The notes beneath the pieces are model-generated. The model did no database searches and was not told the origin of the DNA. It was given only the letters and a program-made list of their open reading frames with translations. The position numbers and the translations under genes are program-made. Shown here piece after piece: positions 10,122 to 18,834 of a stretch of 64,000 nucleotides of DNA. The stretch spans positions 1-64,000 of the forward strand of contig CASEKC010000003.1 of NCBI GenBank assembly GCA_949288485.1. Reading direction: 5' to 3'. This DNA comes from an uncultured bacterium. Lineage in GTDB: Bacteria > Bacillota_I > Bacilli_A > RFN20 > CAG-826. Numbering within the stretch: the stretch's first letter is position 1; the number at the start of each line of letters is the position of its first letter.

Positions 10122-11502
10122 ATCTTTTAGCGTTTTTAATTTCTTCATTTAATTCTTTATCTTTTTTGAAATAATAAGTTTCATATTTTAAAAGATTGGC
10201 CTCACCTTGATAGGAGCCTTTTTTTACATCTTTTATATTTGCTAAATATATTGAGGCATCATCTTTTTTAGTTAAATTTAATAAAAGATTCATTGCTTCT
10301 TTTAAAACATCATCACTTAAAGGACTATTATTTAAAAATATAACGATATGAGGGCTATGTTCGTTTGCTAAATGAAGATAGCAATCATTCTTTTTTGCTA
10401 GTTTAAAAGTTAATTCGTTATTTTGTAAATTATTTTTTCCAAATCCTATTTTTACATTGTTATATTCAATGTAATAAGGAGAAATTGCTTTAATTTTGAC
10501 CTCTCTAATATTTTTATTTTTAATTTTAATAATATTTCTTTTTTTAAGTTCATCAATTAATTCAAAATAATCATTTTCGTTATAAATATCTTTTAGATTT
10601 AAAATATTATCGATGTATTCTATTTCATCAATTGTTTCATCTAAAAACTTTTGCGTTAAAGCAATTGTTTGTTTAGCTTTTTTATAAATTTTATATAGAT
10701 AATTTAAATTTCCGGTTGTATTATATTCAACTTTTAAAGGAATTATTTTATCTTCAAAAGTGAAAGAAGAACTACCTTTTGGAAGATCATTCATGATTGT
10801 TAAATAATAATCGGCATAATCTTTATAAGATAAATTTTTATTTGCTTTTTTGATGTCGCTTTCTAAATCTTCTTTTTTAGAAAGAAGGCTTTTTCTTTTT
10901 CTTTTTAATTGTGCGATAAGAGAATTATATTTCTCTTTTAAATATTTATTCTCTAAATTTTTGACATATTCATCTTCTTTAATTAATTCGTTTTCGACGT
11001 CAAATTCTTTATTTAATTCAATCTTTTTTGGTGGAATATAGGTTGTTTTTATAATTAAAGGATGAGAAGTTTCTAAACTGTGATATCTAAAAGCAAGTTC
11101 TATCTCATTTTTATTTAATAAAATTAGGTTAGTATTTCCTTTAAACATCTCAAATAAAAGATGATATTCGATTTTATCATAGGTATCGGTTGTTTTTATA
11201 AATTTTAAATCAATAATTGAATCGTCATTATAAATTGAAGCTTCAATAAAACAGGAATTGAGCAACTTTATTTTTAAAATTTGTAAAAAAAGAGAAGATA
11301 AACTTTCTTTTGATTTTTTATCTATTAATTTAATAAAAGGTAACGGGGAAGAAAGTGAAAGAAATAAACTTTTTGCACTAGATCTTGAAAAAGAAAATAA
11401 ATAATCTAAAGAAGATAATTCGTTAATTTTATTTAAGTATGCGCCTTTTAAATTTTCGTTAATTTCATTAATTCTATTTTTTAAAAATTCGATTTTATTC
11501 AT
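10114..11502 (-). CDS. rqcH: RqcH / NFACT-family ribosome rescue factor, shortened
   Basis: RqcH binds stalled 50S-peptidyl-tRNA and adds C-terminal alanine tails. This 462-aa version has a diverged NFACT-N domain (1-160), a coiled coil (about 185-330) and an NFACT-R domain (about 340-462, with HLANEHSPHIVIFLN). It is about 110 aa shorter than typical (about 570); the helix-hairpin-helix part that normally follows NFACT-N seems absent, and the DR motif needed for tailing reads DS (NDDSIIDLKF). The start is set at 11502: an in-frame ATG at 11520 overlaps the TATAAT (11517-11512) that lies 9 nt before 11502. Confidence 0.75.
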   Translation of the reverse strand: MNKIEFLKNRINEINENLKGAYLNKINELSSLDYLFSFSRSSAKSLFLSLSSPLPFIKLIDKKSKESLSSLFLQILKIKLLNSCFIEASIYNDDSIIDLKFIKTTDTYDKIEYHLLFEMFKGNTNLILLNKNEIELAFRYHSLETSHPLIIKTTYIPPKKIELNKEFDVENELIKEDEYVKNLENKYLKEKYNSLIAQLKRKRKSLLSKKEDLESDIKKANKNLSYKDYADYYLTIMNDLPKGSSSFTFEDKIIPLKVEYNTTGNLNYLYKIYKKAKQTIALTQKFLDETIDEIEYIDNILNLKDIYNENDYFELIDELKKRNIIKIKNKNIREVKIKAISPYYIEYNNVKIGFGKNNLQNNELTFKLAKKNDCYLHLANEHSPHIVIFLNNSPLSDDVLKEAMNLLLNLTKKDDASIYLANIKDVKKGSYQGEANLLKYETYYFKKDKELNEEIKNAKRFI

Positions 11503-11511
11503 ATATTTAGT

Positions 11512-11517
11512 ATTATA
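11512..11517 (-). promoter_or_regulatory. -10 box of rqcH that decides its start codon
   Basis: TATAAT on the minus strand lies 9 nt before the ATG at 11502 and directly after an in-frame upstream ATG at 11520. A transcript from this box cannot contain the upstream ATG, so the shorter protein is preferred. Confidence 0.6.
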
Positions 11518-11529
11518 CATCGTTTCTTG

Positions 11530-11559
11530 TTGATATTCTTTTTTTAATTGTAGTAATAT
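11530..11559 (+). promoter_or_regulatory. Promoter of gmk-priA
   Basis: TTGATA (11530-11535), 18-bp spacer, TAATAT (11554-11559). The predicted start is near 11566, leaving a leader of only about a dozen bases without a good Shine-Dalgarno before the ATG at 11579. Confidence 0.45.
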
Positions 11560-11578
11560 TTTAGAAATTAAAAGCGTT

Positions 11579-12148
11579 ATGAGAAAAGGTTTATTAATTA
11601 TTATAAGTGGCCCAAGTGGTGTTGGAAAAGGAACGGTTCGTCAATTTATTATGGATGATCCTTCTTTGAATTTAGCTTTTAGTGTTTCTTGTACGACTAG
11701 ATCACCACGAGCTGGTGAAATTAATGGAAGAGAATATTTCTTTATTAGTAAAGAAGAATTTGAAAAATATATTTCAGAAGATAGATTTTTAGAACACACA
11801 TTTTTTTGCGGAAATTATTACGGAACATTGATCGATTTTGTAGATAAATTAAGAAATGAAGGGAAAAATGTTATTGTCGAAATAGAAACAAATGGCGCAA
11901 AACAAATCATTTCTAAACTTAAAGGTGAAGATGAAATCACAATTTTTATCGTGCCTCCTTCTTTAGAAGAACTTGAAAAAAGAATACGCGGAAGAAAAAC
12001 TGAAACGGAAGATGTTATCAAACAAAGAATGGAAAAAGCTAAAGAAGAATTAAAACTTCAAACCTTATATGATTTTGTTGTTAAAAACATAACTCCAGAA
12101 CAATGTGGAGAAGAAATTAAACAAATTATTAAAAATCATTTAAAATAA
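11579..12148 (+). CDS. gmk: Guanylate kinase
   Basis: Phosphorylates GMP to GDP in the cytoplasm; 189 aa. P-loop SGPSGVGKGTVRQ near the N-terminus, GMP-binding segment STTRSPRAGEINGREYFFIS in near-canonical form (here CTTRSPRAGEINGREYFF), and a lid region with RIRGRKTET. It opens a run that matches the Bacillus gmk-(rpoZ-coaBC)-priA order, but rpoZ and coaBC are missing: priA follows after 6 nt. Confidence 0.95.
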   Translation: MRKGLLIIISGPSGVGKGTVRQFIMDDPSLNLAFSVSCTTRSPRAGEINGREYFFISKEEFEKYISEDRFLEHTFFCGNYYGTLIDFVDKLRNEGKNVIVEIETNGAKQIISKLKGEDEITIFIVPPSLEELEKRIRGRKTETEDVIKQRMEKAKEELKLQTLYDFVVKNITPEQCGEEIKQIIKNHLK

Positions 12149-12154
12149 AAACAA

Positions 12155-14335
12155 ATGAAATATTTGTTATCAATTGTTACTCAACATAAAGTTTTACAAT
12201 TAGACAGAAATTTTGTCTATTTTTCAACAAGCAAAGTTGAACGCGGATCAAGAGTTAATATTAATTTTAATGGTCAAAATATTGTTGGTTTTGTTATAAA
12301 GGTTGATGAAGTTGACTCTATTGAAGAAAAAGAAAAAGAATTAGGATTCAAAATTAAAGAAATAACTTCAATAATTGATGAAGAACCAATCATTAACGAT
12401 AAATTATTAAAATTAGCATATATTTTGAAAGATCGATATATTTATCCGCTTATCGGAGTTTTAAATACGATGCTTCCTCCTTCTTTAAAAGGTTCATCAA
12501 ATTATATTAATAAACCTAAAATTTCTTATATAACTTATTATGAACTTTTAGATAAAACATATTTTCCAAAAAATAAATATGAAGAAAATATTTTAAAAAG
12601 ATTTCAAAATAGTAATTTAGTCTTAAAGTCAGAAATTAATGATTCAAAAACTTTAAATAATTTAATTTCATTAAATATAATTCATGAAAAAATAGAGGAA
12701 AAATATCGCTTTAATGCAAAGCAAGTTTTTCAATATGAAAATGAATTTACTTTAAGTGAAGAACAAAATTCGATTTATATTAAAATTTCTCATTCATTAG
12801 ATAAAATTTATCTTTTAAAAGGCGTCACTGGAAGTGGAAAAACTTTAATTTATATTAAATTAATTGAAGATGCTTTAAATCAAAACGGCTCAGTTTTAAT
12901 TCTTGTTCCAGAAGTTGGGTTAACTCCTTTAATGATTTCACATATCTTATCTTATTTTAAAGAATCTATTGCTGTTTTGCATTCTTCTTTAACACCAGGA
13001 GAAAGATACGATGAATATCGCAAAATTGCTTCAAATAAAGTAAGAATTGTTGTAGGTACAAGAAGTGCAATTTTTGCGCCACTCCATAATTTAAAATATA
13101 TAATAATCGATGAAGAACATGATGAAAGTTACAAACAAGAAAACGATTTAACTTATAACGCAAAAGATGTTGCGATTTTAAGAAGTAGTTTAGAAAATTG
13201 TAAAGTTATTTTAGGAAGTGCAACTCCATCAATCGATACAATGGCAAAGGCAAGAAATGGAAGATACGTTCTTTTAGAACTTAATCATATGTATCATGAG
13301 GTTGAACCTCCCGAAATAAGTTTAGTTGATTTTAAAAATAGATTAGTTTTTAAAAAAGGTTCGCCTATATTTTCAGATGTTTTAATAGAAAAAATTAAAA
13401 AGAGAATAAAAAATAATGAACAAGTAATTTTAATGATTAATAAAAGAGGATTTTCTTCATCTTTAATTTGTGATAGCTGTGGTTATGTTTATAAATGTCC
13501 AAACTGTAATTTACCATTAATTTATCATAAAGATAGCGGATATTTAATGTGTCATCACTGTGAATATAAAATAAAATTTAATCATAAATGCCCTATTTGT
13601 GGATCTATTAATATTCGTTTTAATGGTTTTGGAATTGAAAGAGTAAAAGAAGAATTTGAAAAATTATTCCCTTTAACACCTTATTTAACTCTAGATTCCG
13701 ATACTTCTCCAACATTAAATCAAATTGAAGATGTTTTAAATCAATTTAATTTAAAAAAAGTTAATGTTTTAATTGGAACGCAAATTGTTGCTAAAGGTCA
13801 CGATTTTAAAGATGTTTCTTTAGTAGGGATTTTAAATGCTGATTCTTTATTAAATATTCAATCTTATAAAGCGAATGAATATACCTATTCATTAATTGTT
13901 CAAACAATCGGAAGAAGTGGTCGTTTTAAAAAAGGAGAGGCTGTCATTCAAACATTTAAAAAAGATAATAAAGTAATAAATTTTGCTATTAGAAATGATT
14001 ACAATTCTTTCTATAATTATGAAATTATAAATAGAAAAAAATATAGTTATCCACCTTTTACAAATATTATTTCCCTAAAAGTTGCTGGAGCGATTGCCTA
14101 TGATACAAAATTAAAAGCAATGCGAATAAAAAAGGAATTAGAGAAAAAATTACCGGATGATGTAGTTTTAATTTCAAATGCTTTAGAAAGATACAAATCT
14201 AATTATGCTGTTTCTATATTTATAAAAACAAAAAATTTTTCTTTTACAAGAAAATTCCTTCAAGCTTTATTATTCAAATATCAAACGATTAAAAATCTCC
14301 ATTTATATTTAAATATTTCGCCATATGATTTATAA
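12155..14335 (+). CDS. priA: Primosomal replication helicase PriA
   Basis: Restarts collapsed replication forks by loading the primosome; 726 aa. An N-terminal 3'-end-binding domain (1-110) is followed by an SF2 helicase with Walker A GVTGSGKTLIY and DEEH box (IIDEEHDESYKQE). The zinc-binding insert has four Cys-x2-Cys pairs (CDSCGYVYKCPNC, CHHC, CPIC), and the C-terminal helicase part contains GTQIVAKGHDF. Full length. No obvious Shine-Dalgarno; probably coupled to gmk. Confidence 0.95.
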   Translation: MKYLLSIVTQHKVLQLDRNFVYFSTSKVERGSRVNINFNGQNIVGFVIKVDEVDSIEEKEKELGFKIKEITSIIDEEPIINDKLLKLAYILKDRYIYPLIGVLNTMLPPSLKGSSNYINKPKISYITYYELLDKTYFPKNKYEENILKRFQNSNLVLKSEINDSKTLNNLISLNIIHEKIEEKYRFNAKQVFQYENEFTLSEEQNSIYIKISHSLDKIYLLKGVTGSGKTLIYIKLIEDALNQNGSVLILVPEVGLTPLMISHILSYFKESIAVLHSSLTPGERYDEYRKIASNKVRIVVGTRSAIFAPLHNLKYIIIDEEHDESYKQENDLTYNAKDVAILRSSLENCKVILGSATPSIDTMAKARNGRYVLLELNHMYHEVEPPEISLVDFKNRLVFKKGSPIFSDVLIEKIKKRIKNNEQVILMINKRGFSSSLICDSCGYVYKCPNCNLPLIYHKDSGYLMCHHCEYKIKFNHKCPICGSINIRFNGFGIERVKEEFEKLFPLTPYLTLDSDTSPTLNQIEDVLNQFNLKKVNVLIGTQIVAKGHDFKDVSLVGILNADSLLNIQSYKANEYTYSLIVQTIGRSGRFKKGEAVIQTFKKDNKVINFAIRNDYNSFYNYEIINRKKYSYPPFTNIISLKVAGAIAYDTKLKAMRIKKELEKKLPDDVVLISNALERYKSNYAVSIFIKTKNFSFTRKFLQALLFKYQTIKNLHLYLNISPYDL

Positions 14336-14350
14336 TTTTTTGATTTTAAG

Positions 14351-14374
14351 TTTATTATCATATATGATAATAAA
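14351..14374. promoter_or_regulatory. 24-bp perfect palindrome overlapping a promoter
   Basis: The 12-nt arm TTTATTATCATA is followed at once by its reverse complement. The palindrome covers the spacer and -10 (TATGAT, 14363-14368) of a promoter whose -35 is TTGATT (14340-14345), 17 bp away. It has no T-run, so it is not an ordinary terminator; an operator for a dimeric repressor is the simplest reading. Confidence 0.5.
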
Positions 14375-14398
14375 GTCAGTTATTAAGAGGTGGATGAG

Positions 14399-14893
14399 AT
14401 GATTACAATAAAAATTTATGGGATTGATCCATATTTATTAAGAAATATTTCCAAAGACGCAACAAAGAAGATAGCTGATCTTTACGAAACTAGCGAAGAT
14501 GAAATTAATTTTTTAGCACCTGAATGTTTATATGTTCATAATGGTGTTGAACAAAATACACGGAATATATTAGTTGAAGTTCATGCTCCTAAAAAGGTAG
14601 AAGTTTTAGAAAGCGATGCTTTTAAAATCATTAGTCAATATTTAAAGGATGTTGCAATTAATATTGAATGTGTTTTTTATTATTTTTCTAGTGATAACTA
14701 TCATAAATTTATAAACACTGATTATCCTCGTTTTATGAGTGAAAGTAATACGGTTGATATTGATACTTCTTATGAAGAATATGATGAAGAAGATGAAAAT
14801 GAAGAAGAACATCATCATGAAATAAATGATGAAGATTTATATCTTGGAAATGCTTTTGAAGGTTTTGAAGAAAAAATTAAAAAAATGAAATAA
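14399..14893 (+). CDS. DUF1904-like (tautomerase-fold) protein with acidic tail
   Basis: 164 aa. The first 110 residues resemble DUF1904, a family with a tautomerase/MIF-like fold and no known function (ITIKIYGIDPYLL, then ILVEVHAPKKVEV and a final VFYYFSSDNYH). The C-terminal 45 residues are strongly acidic, with EEHHHE. ATG at 14399 is chosen over a GTG at 14390 because AGAGG immediately precedes that GTG and is correctly spaced from the ATG. It occupies the place of def-fmt between priA and rsmB in Bacillus. A palindromic operator candidate lies upstream. Confidence 0.6.
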   Translation: MITIKIYGIDPYLLRNISKDATKKIADLYETSEDEINFLAPECLYVHNGVEQNTRNILVEVHAPKKVEVLESDAFKIISQYLKDVAINIECVFYYFSSDNYHKFINTDYPRFMSESNTVDIDTSYEEYDEEDENEEEHHHEINDEDLYLGNAFEGFEEKIKKMK

Positions 14894-14906
14894 AATATAC
14901 TTAATT

Positions 14907-16148
14907 ATGGATACTTATAGTGTTGCCTTTAAAGTTATTAAACATGTTATCGATAACGAATTTAATTTAAAAGATTCAATTCGTAAAGAAATAAAAGAAG
15001 CAACTAGAGGAGAAACAATTGAAGTTTCTCAAATCTCTGGTATCTTTTTTCGCAACTACTATTTAATATCCCATCTTGCAGATATATTAAATTTTAAAAA
15101 AGATAGTGAAGAAATGATTTCTTTAGGTCTTTTATATGTCAACAATGCATTTAGAAAGAAAATTGACCAAAACAAAATGTTCAACGATTTTTTAATGTTT
15201 ATTATTCAAAAGAAACATCAATTAAAAAAAGAAGAGATTTTTTATATCAAAGATGTTATTTCTAAAAAAAGAACATTTGATTTTTTTGATGTCAGAAGAG
15301 GTACTTTAAGATATTATTCTTTAAGATTTAATAAACCTGAATGGTTAATAAAGATGTTATCCAAACAATATGGAAAAAAAGACGGCTTAGCTATAATTTA
15401 TGAAATGTCAGCTATGCCTCAACAATTTGTTTCTGTAAATTATCAAAAATCTTTTTCTCCAACGATGGCTTTTAAAAAGATTGAAGATGGAATTTTTGAA
15501 TACACTAATCCAACATCTATTAGAAAAGAAGATTTTTTTCACGATGGAAAAATTTATTTAACTCAACTCGGTAATTTAGTTGCTTTAAAAGATTTAAATT
15601 ATGAAAATTCAAATTTAACTTGTTTTATTGGTGAATTTAATAATATCGCTTTAGATTTCTTTAAAAAATTCGTAAATAAAGGAAATACTTTAAATTTTAT
15701 TAGCAATAATTCTAAAGAAGTTTATAAAATTTTTGATGAAATTAAATCAAATAATTTAAACGAAACTCATTTTTATGATACAATAGAAGACCATTTAGAA
15801 GCTTATTTATCTATAAAACAAGATTTAATTGTTTATTGTCCAAAATCTTCTAATTTTGAATTATTTAGAAGAAATCCTGAATATGGAGTTTATTTTAAAA
15901 TCGATTCTTTAGACGAAATTTTAAATTCAATTAAGAATGGTTTAAAAAATATTTCTAATTTTGTAGAAGTTGGTGGATTAATTTTATATATCGTTCCAAC
16001 TATTGATTTAAAAGAAACAAGAGTTTTAGTTTCTGAATTTATCGAAGAAAATAAAGGAAATTTTTCATTAGAAGAAGAAAAAATGTTCTTACCAAATAAA
16101 GAGGGAAATTCTCTTTTATATTATGCAAAAATAAGGAGAATTAAATAG
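14907..16148 (+). CDS. Degenerate RsmB-like (16S rRNA m5C methyltransferase) protein
   Basis: 413 aa, located exactly where rsmB normally lies (before rlmN). The N-terminal NusB-like helical part and overall length fit RsmB. In the methyltransferase half the motifs are eroded: the SAM-binding D-x-C-A-A-P-G-G-K motif is replaced by FIGEFNNIALDFF; the D-A-P-C-S-G-x-G region reads YCPKSSNFELFRRNPEYG, keeping the RRNPE part; and the T-C catalytic cysteine of Y-S-T-C is replaced by VP (LILYIVPTIDL). It is probably not an active methyltransferase, though the reading frame is intact. Confidence 0.65.
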   Translation: MDTYSVAFKVIKHVIDNEFNLKDSIRKEIKEATRGETIEVSQISGIFFRNYYLISHLADILNFKKDSEEMISLGLLYVNNAFRKKIDQNKMFNDFLMFIIQKKHQLKKEEIFYIKDVISKKRTFDFFDVRRGTLRYYSLRFNKPEWLIKMLSKQYGKKDGLAIIYEMSAMPQQFVSVNYQKSFSPTMAFKKIEDGIFEYTNPTSIRKEDFFHDGKIYLTQLGNLVALKDLNYENSNLTCFIGEFNNIALDFFKKFVNKGNTLNFISNNSKEVYKIFDEIKSNNLNETHFYDTIEDHLEAYLSIKQDLIVYCPKSSNFELFRRNPEYGVYFKIDSLDEILNSIKNGLKNISNFVEVGGLILYIVPTIDLKETRVLVSEFIEENKGNFSLEEEKMFLPNKEGNSLLYYAKIRRIK

Positions 16149-16151
16149 ATC

Positions 16152-17201
16152 ATGTATAATTTATACGATTTTAAAATAGAAAAATTAGAAGAATTATTAG
16201 TTAATAAATATTTCCAAAAGAAATATCGTGCTACTCAACTTTTTAAATGGATTTATGAAAAAAGAGTAGATGATTTTGATAAAATGAGCGATATTTCTCT
16301 TTCTTTTAAGGAGGTTTTAAAAACAGATTTTTGTTTAGATAAACCTAAAATTTTTAAAAAACAAGTTAGCAAAGATGGAACAATTAAGCTTTTACTCGAA
16401 ATGAGTGATGGAAACTTAGTTGAAACTGTATTGATGAGATATAACTATGGAAATGTCGCTTGTGTTTCTTCTGAAGTTGGCTGCAATATGGGTTGTGCTT
16501 TTTGTGCATCTGGATTTTTAAAGAAAAAAAGAGATTTAACTTGTGGAGAAATGGTTGGAGAAGTTTTAGTTTTGGATGAACTTTTAAAAGAAGAAGATCC
16601 ATCTAAAAGAGTAACTCACGTAGTAGTTATGGGAACTGGCGAACCATTTGACAATTATGATAACGTTTTAGATTTTATAAGAATTTTAAATCATCCTTAT
16701 GGTTTTGCAATTGGAGCTAGACATTTAACGGTCTCTACCTGTGGACTTGTTGAAGGAATTAGAAGATATGCAAACGAACATTTACAAATAAATCTTGCAA
16801 TCTCTTTACATGCACCAAACGATGAAATAAGAAATAAATTGATGCCAATTTCAAGAAAATATCCATTAAATGAGTTAATGGATGCTGTTAAATATTATGA
16901 AAAAGAAGCTGGACGACGTGTCACTTTTGAATATATTTTGTTAAAAGGAGTTAACGATTCTAAAGAAAACGCTAAAGAATTAGCTGCTTTAATTAAAGGA
17001 ACTTTAGCTTATGTAAATTTAATTCCTTATAATCCAATTAAAGAATTAATTTATGAAAGAAGTGATGAAAATAGAGTTCATGATTTTTTAGACACACTAA
17101 CTAAACTTGGTGTTACTGCAACTATAAGAAAAGAATTTGGTACTGATATAGATGCCGCTTGTGGGCAATTAAGAGCAAAAAATGAAAATAAAAAATTATA
17201 A
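16152..17201 (+). CDS. rlmN: 23S rRNA/tRNA adenine-C2 methyltransferase RlmN
   Basis: Radical SAM enzyme that methylates A2503 of 23S rRNA and A37 of some tRNAs; 349 aa, the usual length. The Fe-S motif is CNMGCAFC (C-x3-C-x2-C), preceded by VSSEVGC. GTGEPFDNYDN and the C-terminal CGQLR with the second catalytic cysteine are also present. 3 nt after the RsmB-like gene; its end overlaps the phosphatase gene by 20 nt. Confidence 0.96.
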   Translation: MYNLYDFKIEKLEELLVNKYFQKKYRATQLFKWIYEKRVDDFDKMSDISLSFKEVLKTDFCLDKPKIFKKQVSKDGTIKLLLEMSDGNLVETVLMRYNYGNVACVSSEVGCNMGCAFCASGFLKKKRDLTCGEMVGEVLVLDELLKEEDPSKRVTHVVVMGTGEPFDNYDNVLDFIRILNHPYGFAIGARHLTVSTCGLVEGIRRYANEHLQINLAISLHAPNDEIRNKLMPISRKYPLNELMDAVKYYEKEAGRRVTFEYILLKGVNDSKENAKELAALIKGTLAYVNLIPYNPIKELIYERSDENRVHDFLDTLTKLGVTATIRKEFGTDIDAACGQLRAKNENKKL

Positions 17202-17946
17202 AGGAACATATGCCTATCAATGTGATATTGGTAGAGTTAGAAAAACTAATGAAGACCGAGTTAAAGGGATGGTAAATTCCTTTAACAATGTATTACTTGT
17301 CGTTGCCGATGGAATGGGCGGCCACAAAAAAGGAGAATACGCTTCAAATGAAGTCGTTTCTTTTTTAAGTAGTGAATTTAAAAGAAAAGGTCGCTTCACA
17401 TCTTTTTTTGATGCTCACTTTTGGCTTTGCTCAACTGTTAAAAAAATAAATAAAAATATTTTTAATTTACAAGATAATGATGAAAATTATCGAGGAATGG
17501 GTTCAACCATTTGCGTTGCTTTAATTTATAAAAAAAGATTAATGGTTTTAAATGCCGGTGATTCAAGATGTTATATTTTAAAAAATAATAAATTAGAACA
17601 AATAACTGAAGACCAAACCTATGTTCGTTATTTGATAAATTCTGGACAAATTAATGAAAAAGAAGCCTTAACTCATCCAAAAAGACATTATTTAACTAAT
17701 GCTATCGGTCTTTTTCCTACATTTTCTTATGATTTAAATATTTATGAATATCGCGGGGAAAGCTTATTTTTATGTAGTGATGGACTTTATAATAATGTTT
17801 CTTTTTCAGATATTGAAGCTAACTTAAAATCAAATAATAGTGTTGATGATAAAATTGCTTCACTTGTCAATTTAGCTAATTTTAATGGTGGAAGTGATAA
17901 TATTTCGTGTATTTTATGGGAGAGTCTAGATGATCAAAGTAAATGA
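17182..17946 (+). CDS. stp: PP2C-type Ser/Thr phosphatase (Stp/PrpC)
   Basis: Metal-dependent phosphatase that reverses the neighbouring kinase; 254 aa. PP2C motifs: QCDIGRVRKTNEDR, VVADGMGGHKKGE, VLNAGDSRCYIL, and the C-terminal GGSDNISCILW, all with the metal-binding aspartates. It overlaps both rlmN (20 nt) and the kinase gene (17 nt), so kinase and phosphatase are made together. Confidence 0.93.
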   Translation: MKIKNYKGTYAYQCDIGRVRKTNEDRVKGMVNSFNNVLLVVADGMGGHKKGEYASNEVVSFLSSEFKRKGRFTSFFDAHFWLCSTVKKINKNIFNLQDNDENYRGMGSTICVALIYKKRLMVLNAGDSRCYILKNNKLEQITEDQTYVRYLINSGQINEKEALTHPKRHYLTNAIGLFPTFSYDLNIYEYRGESLFLCSDGLYNNVSFSDIEANLKSNNSVDDKIASLVNLANFNGGSDNISCILWESLDDQSK

Positions 17947-18826
17947 TTTAATAGATGATAGATATAAAATTAAAGCAAGTATTGGTCACGGGGGGATGAG
18001 CGATGTTTTTGAAGGGTATGATATAGTCATGAAAAGAGCTGTCGCCTTCAAAATTTTGAATGAAGAAAGTGTCTTAAATCCTCAAAATTTAATACGTTTT
18101 GAAAATGAAGCTCGAATCGCTGCAAGTTTATTTCATCCAAATATTGTAAGAATTTATAATTATGGATTATATGAAGGAGCACCTTATATCGTTAATGAAT
18201 TACAAAAAGGTCAAACTTTAAAGGATGCTCTTGTTTTTAAAAAGTTTTTTTCTCTACCAGAAGCTTGTCAAATTATGATTCAAGTTTTAGAAGGCTTAGC
18301 TTATATTCATTCTAAAGGAATTATTCATCGAGATATAAAACCTCAAAATATTTTTTATGGAAGCGATGGAATTGCAAAAATTGCTGATTTTGGCATTTCT
18401 ACAATTAAATATTATAACCTTAATTTAGATGAACCAAAAAAAGTTGTCGGCACTGCTCAATATCTATCTCCGGAAGTTTTAAGGGGTTCAAAACCAAATG
18501 AACAATCGGATATTTATGCTGCCGGAGTTACTTTTTTTGAACTTTTAACTGGCTATATTCCTTTTGATGATTTAAATGTTAACAAAGTTGCAAGAGCTCA
18601 TGTCAATCATGATATTCCTTCACCTTTAGAATATATGCCAACACTCCCTCAAAAATGTGAAGATATTGTAAAAAAAGCTACTTCAAGAAATTTAAATTAT
18701 CGTTATTTAAGCGCCGAAGATATGTTAAACGATATAAAAGAATTATATGATGATAAAAAAATTATCAAGAAATCAACTCCATTAATTACTCGTTTATTTG
18801 GAATAATGAAAAGAAATAAAATATAA
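17930..18826 (+). CDS. Ser/Thr protein kinase, catalytic domain only
   Basis: PrkC-type Hanks kinase, 298 aa. Glycine loop GHGGMSDVFEG, lysine in AFKIL, catalytic loop HRDIKPQNIF, DFGIST and the SPE site are intact, so it should be active. PrkC/PknB normally continues with a membrane helix and PASTA repeats that bind peptidoglycan; this protein stops right after the kinase domain with a basic tail (RLFGIMKRNKI). It is therefore predicted to be soluble and not wall-sensing. rsgA, which normally follows, is absent. Confidence 0.9.
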   Translation: MIKVNDLIDDRYKIKASIGHGGMSDVFEGYDIVMKRAVAFKILNEESVLNPQNLIRFENEARIAASLFHPNIVRIYNYGLYEGAPYIVNELQKGQTLKDALVFKKFFSLPEACQIMIQVLEGLAYIHSKGIIHRDIKPQNIFYGSDGIAKIADFGISTIKYYNLNLDEPKKVVGTAQYLSPEVLRGSKPNEQSDIYAAGVTFFELLTGYIPFDDLNVNKVARAHVNHDIPSPLEYMPTLPQKCEDIVKKATSRNLNYRYLSAEDMLNDIKELYDDKKIIKKSTPLITRLFGIMKRNKI

Positions 18827-18827
18827 T
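18822..18827 (+). promoter_or_regulatory. -10 box of rpe overlapping the kinase stop codon
   Basis: TATAAT lies 7 nt before the rpe ATG and contains most of the TAA of the kinase gene. No Shine-Dalgarno is present, so rpe is predicted to be read from a leaderless transcript as well as by read-through. Confidence 0.55.
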
Positions 18828-18834
18828 TGTATAT

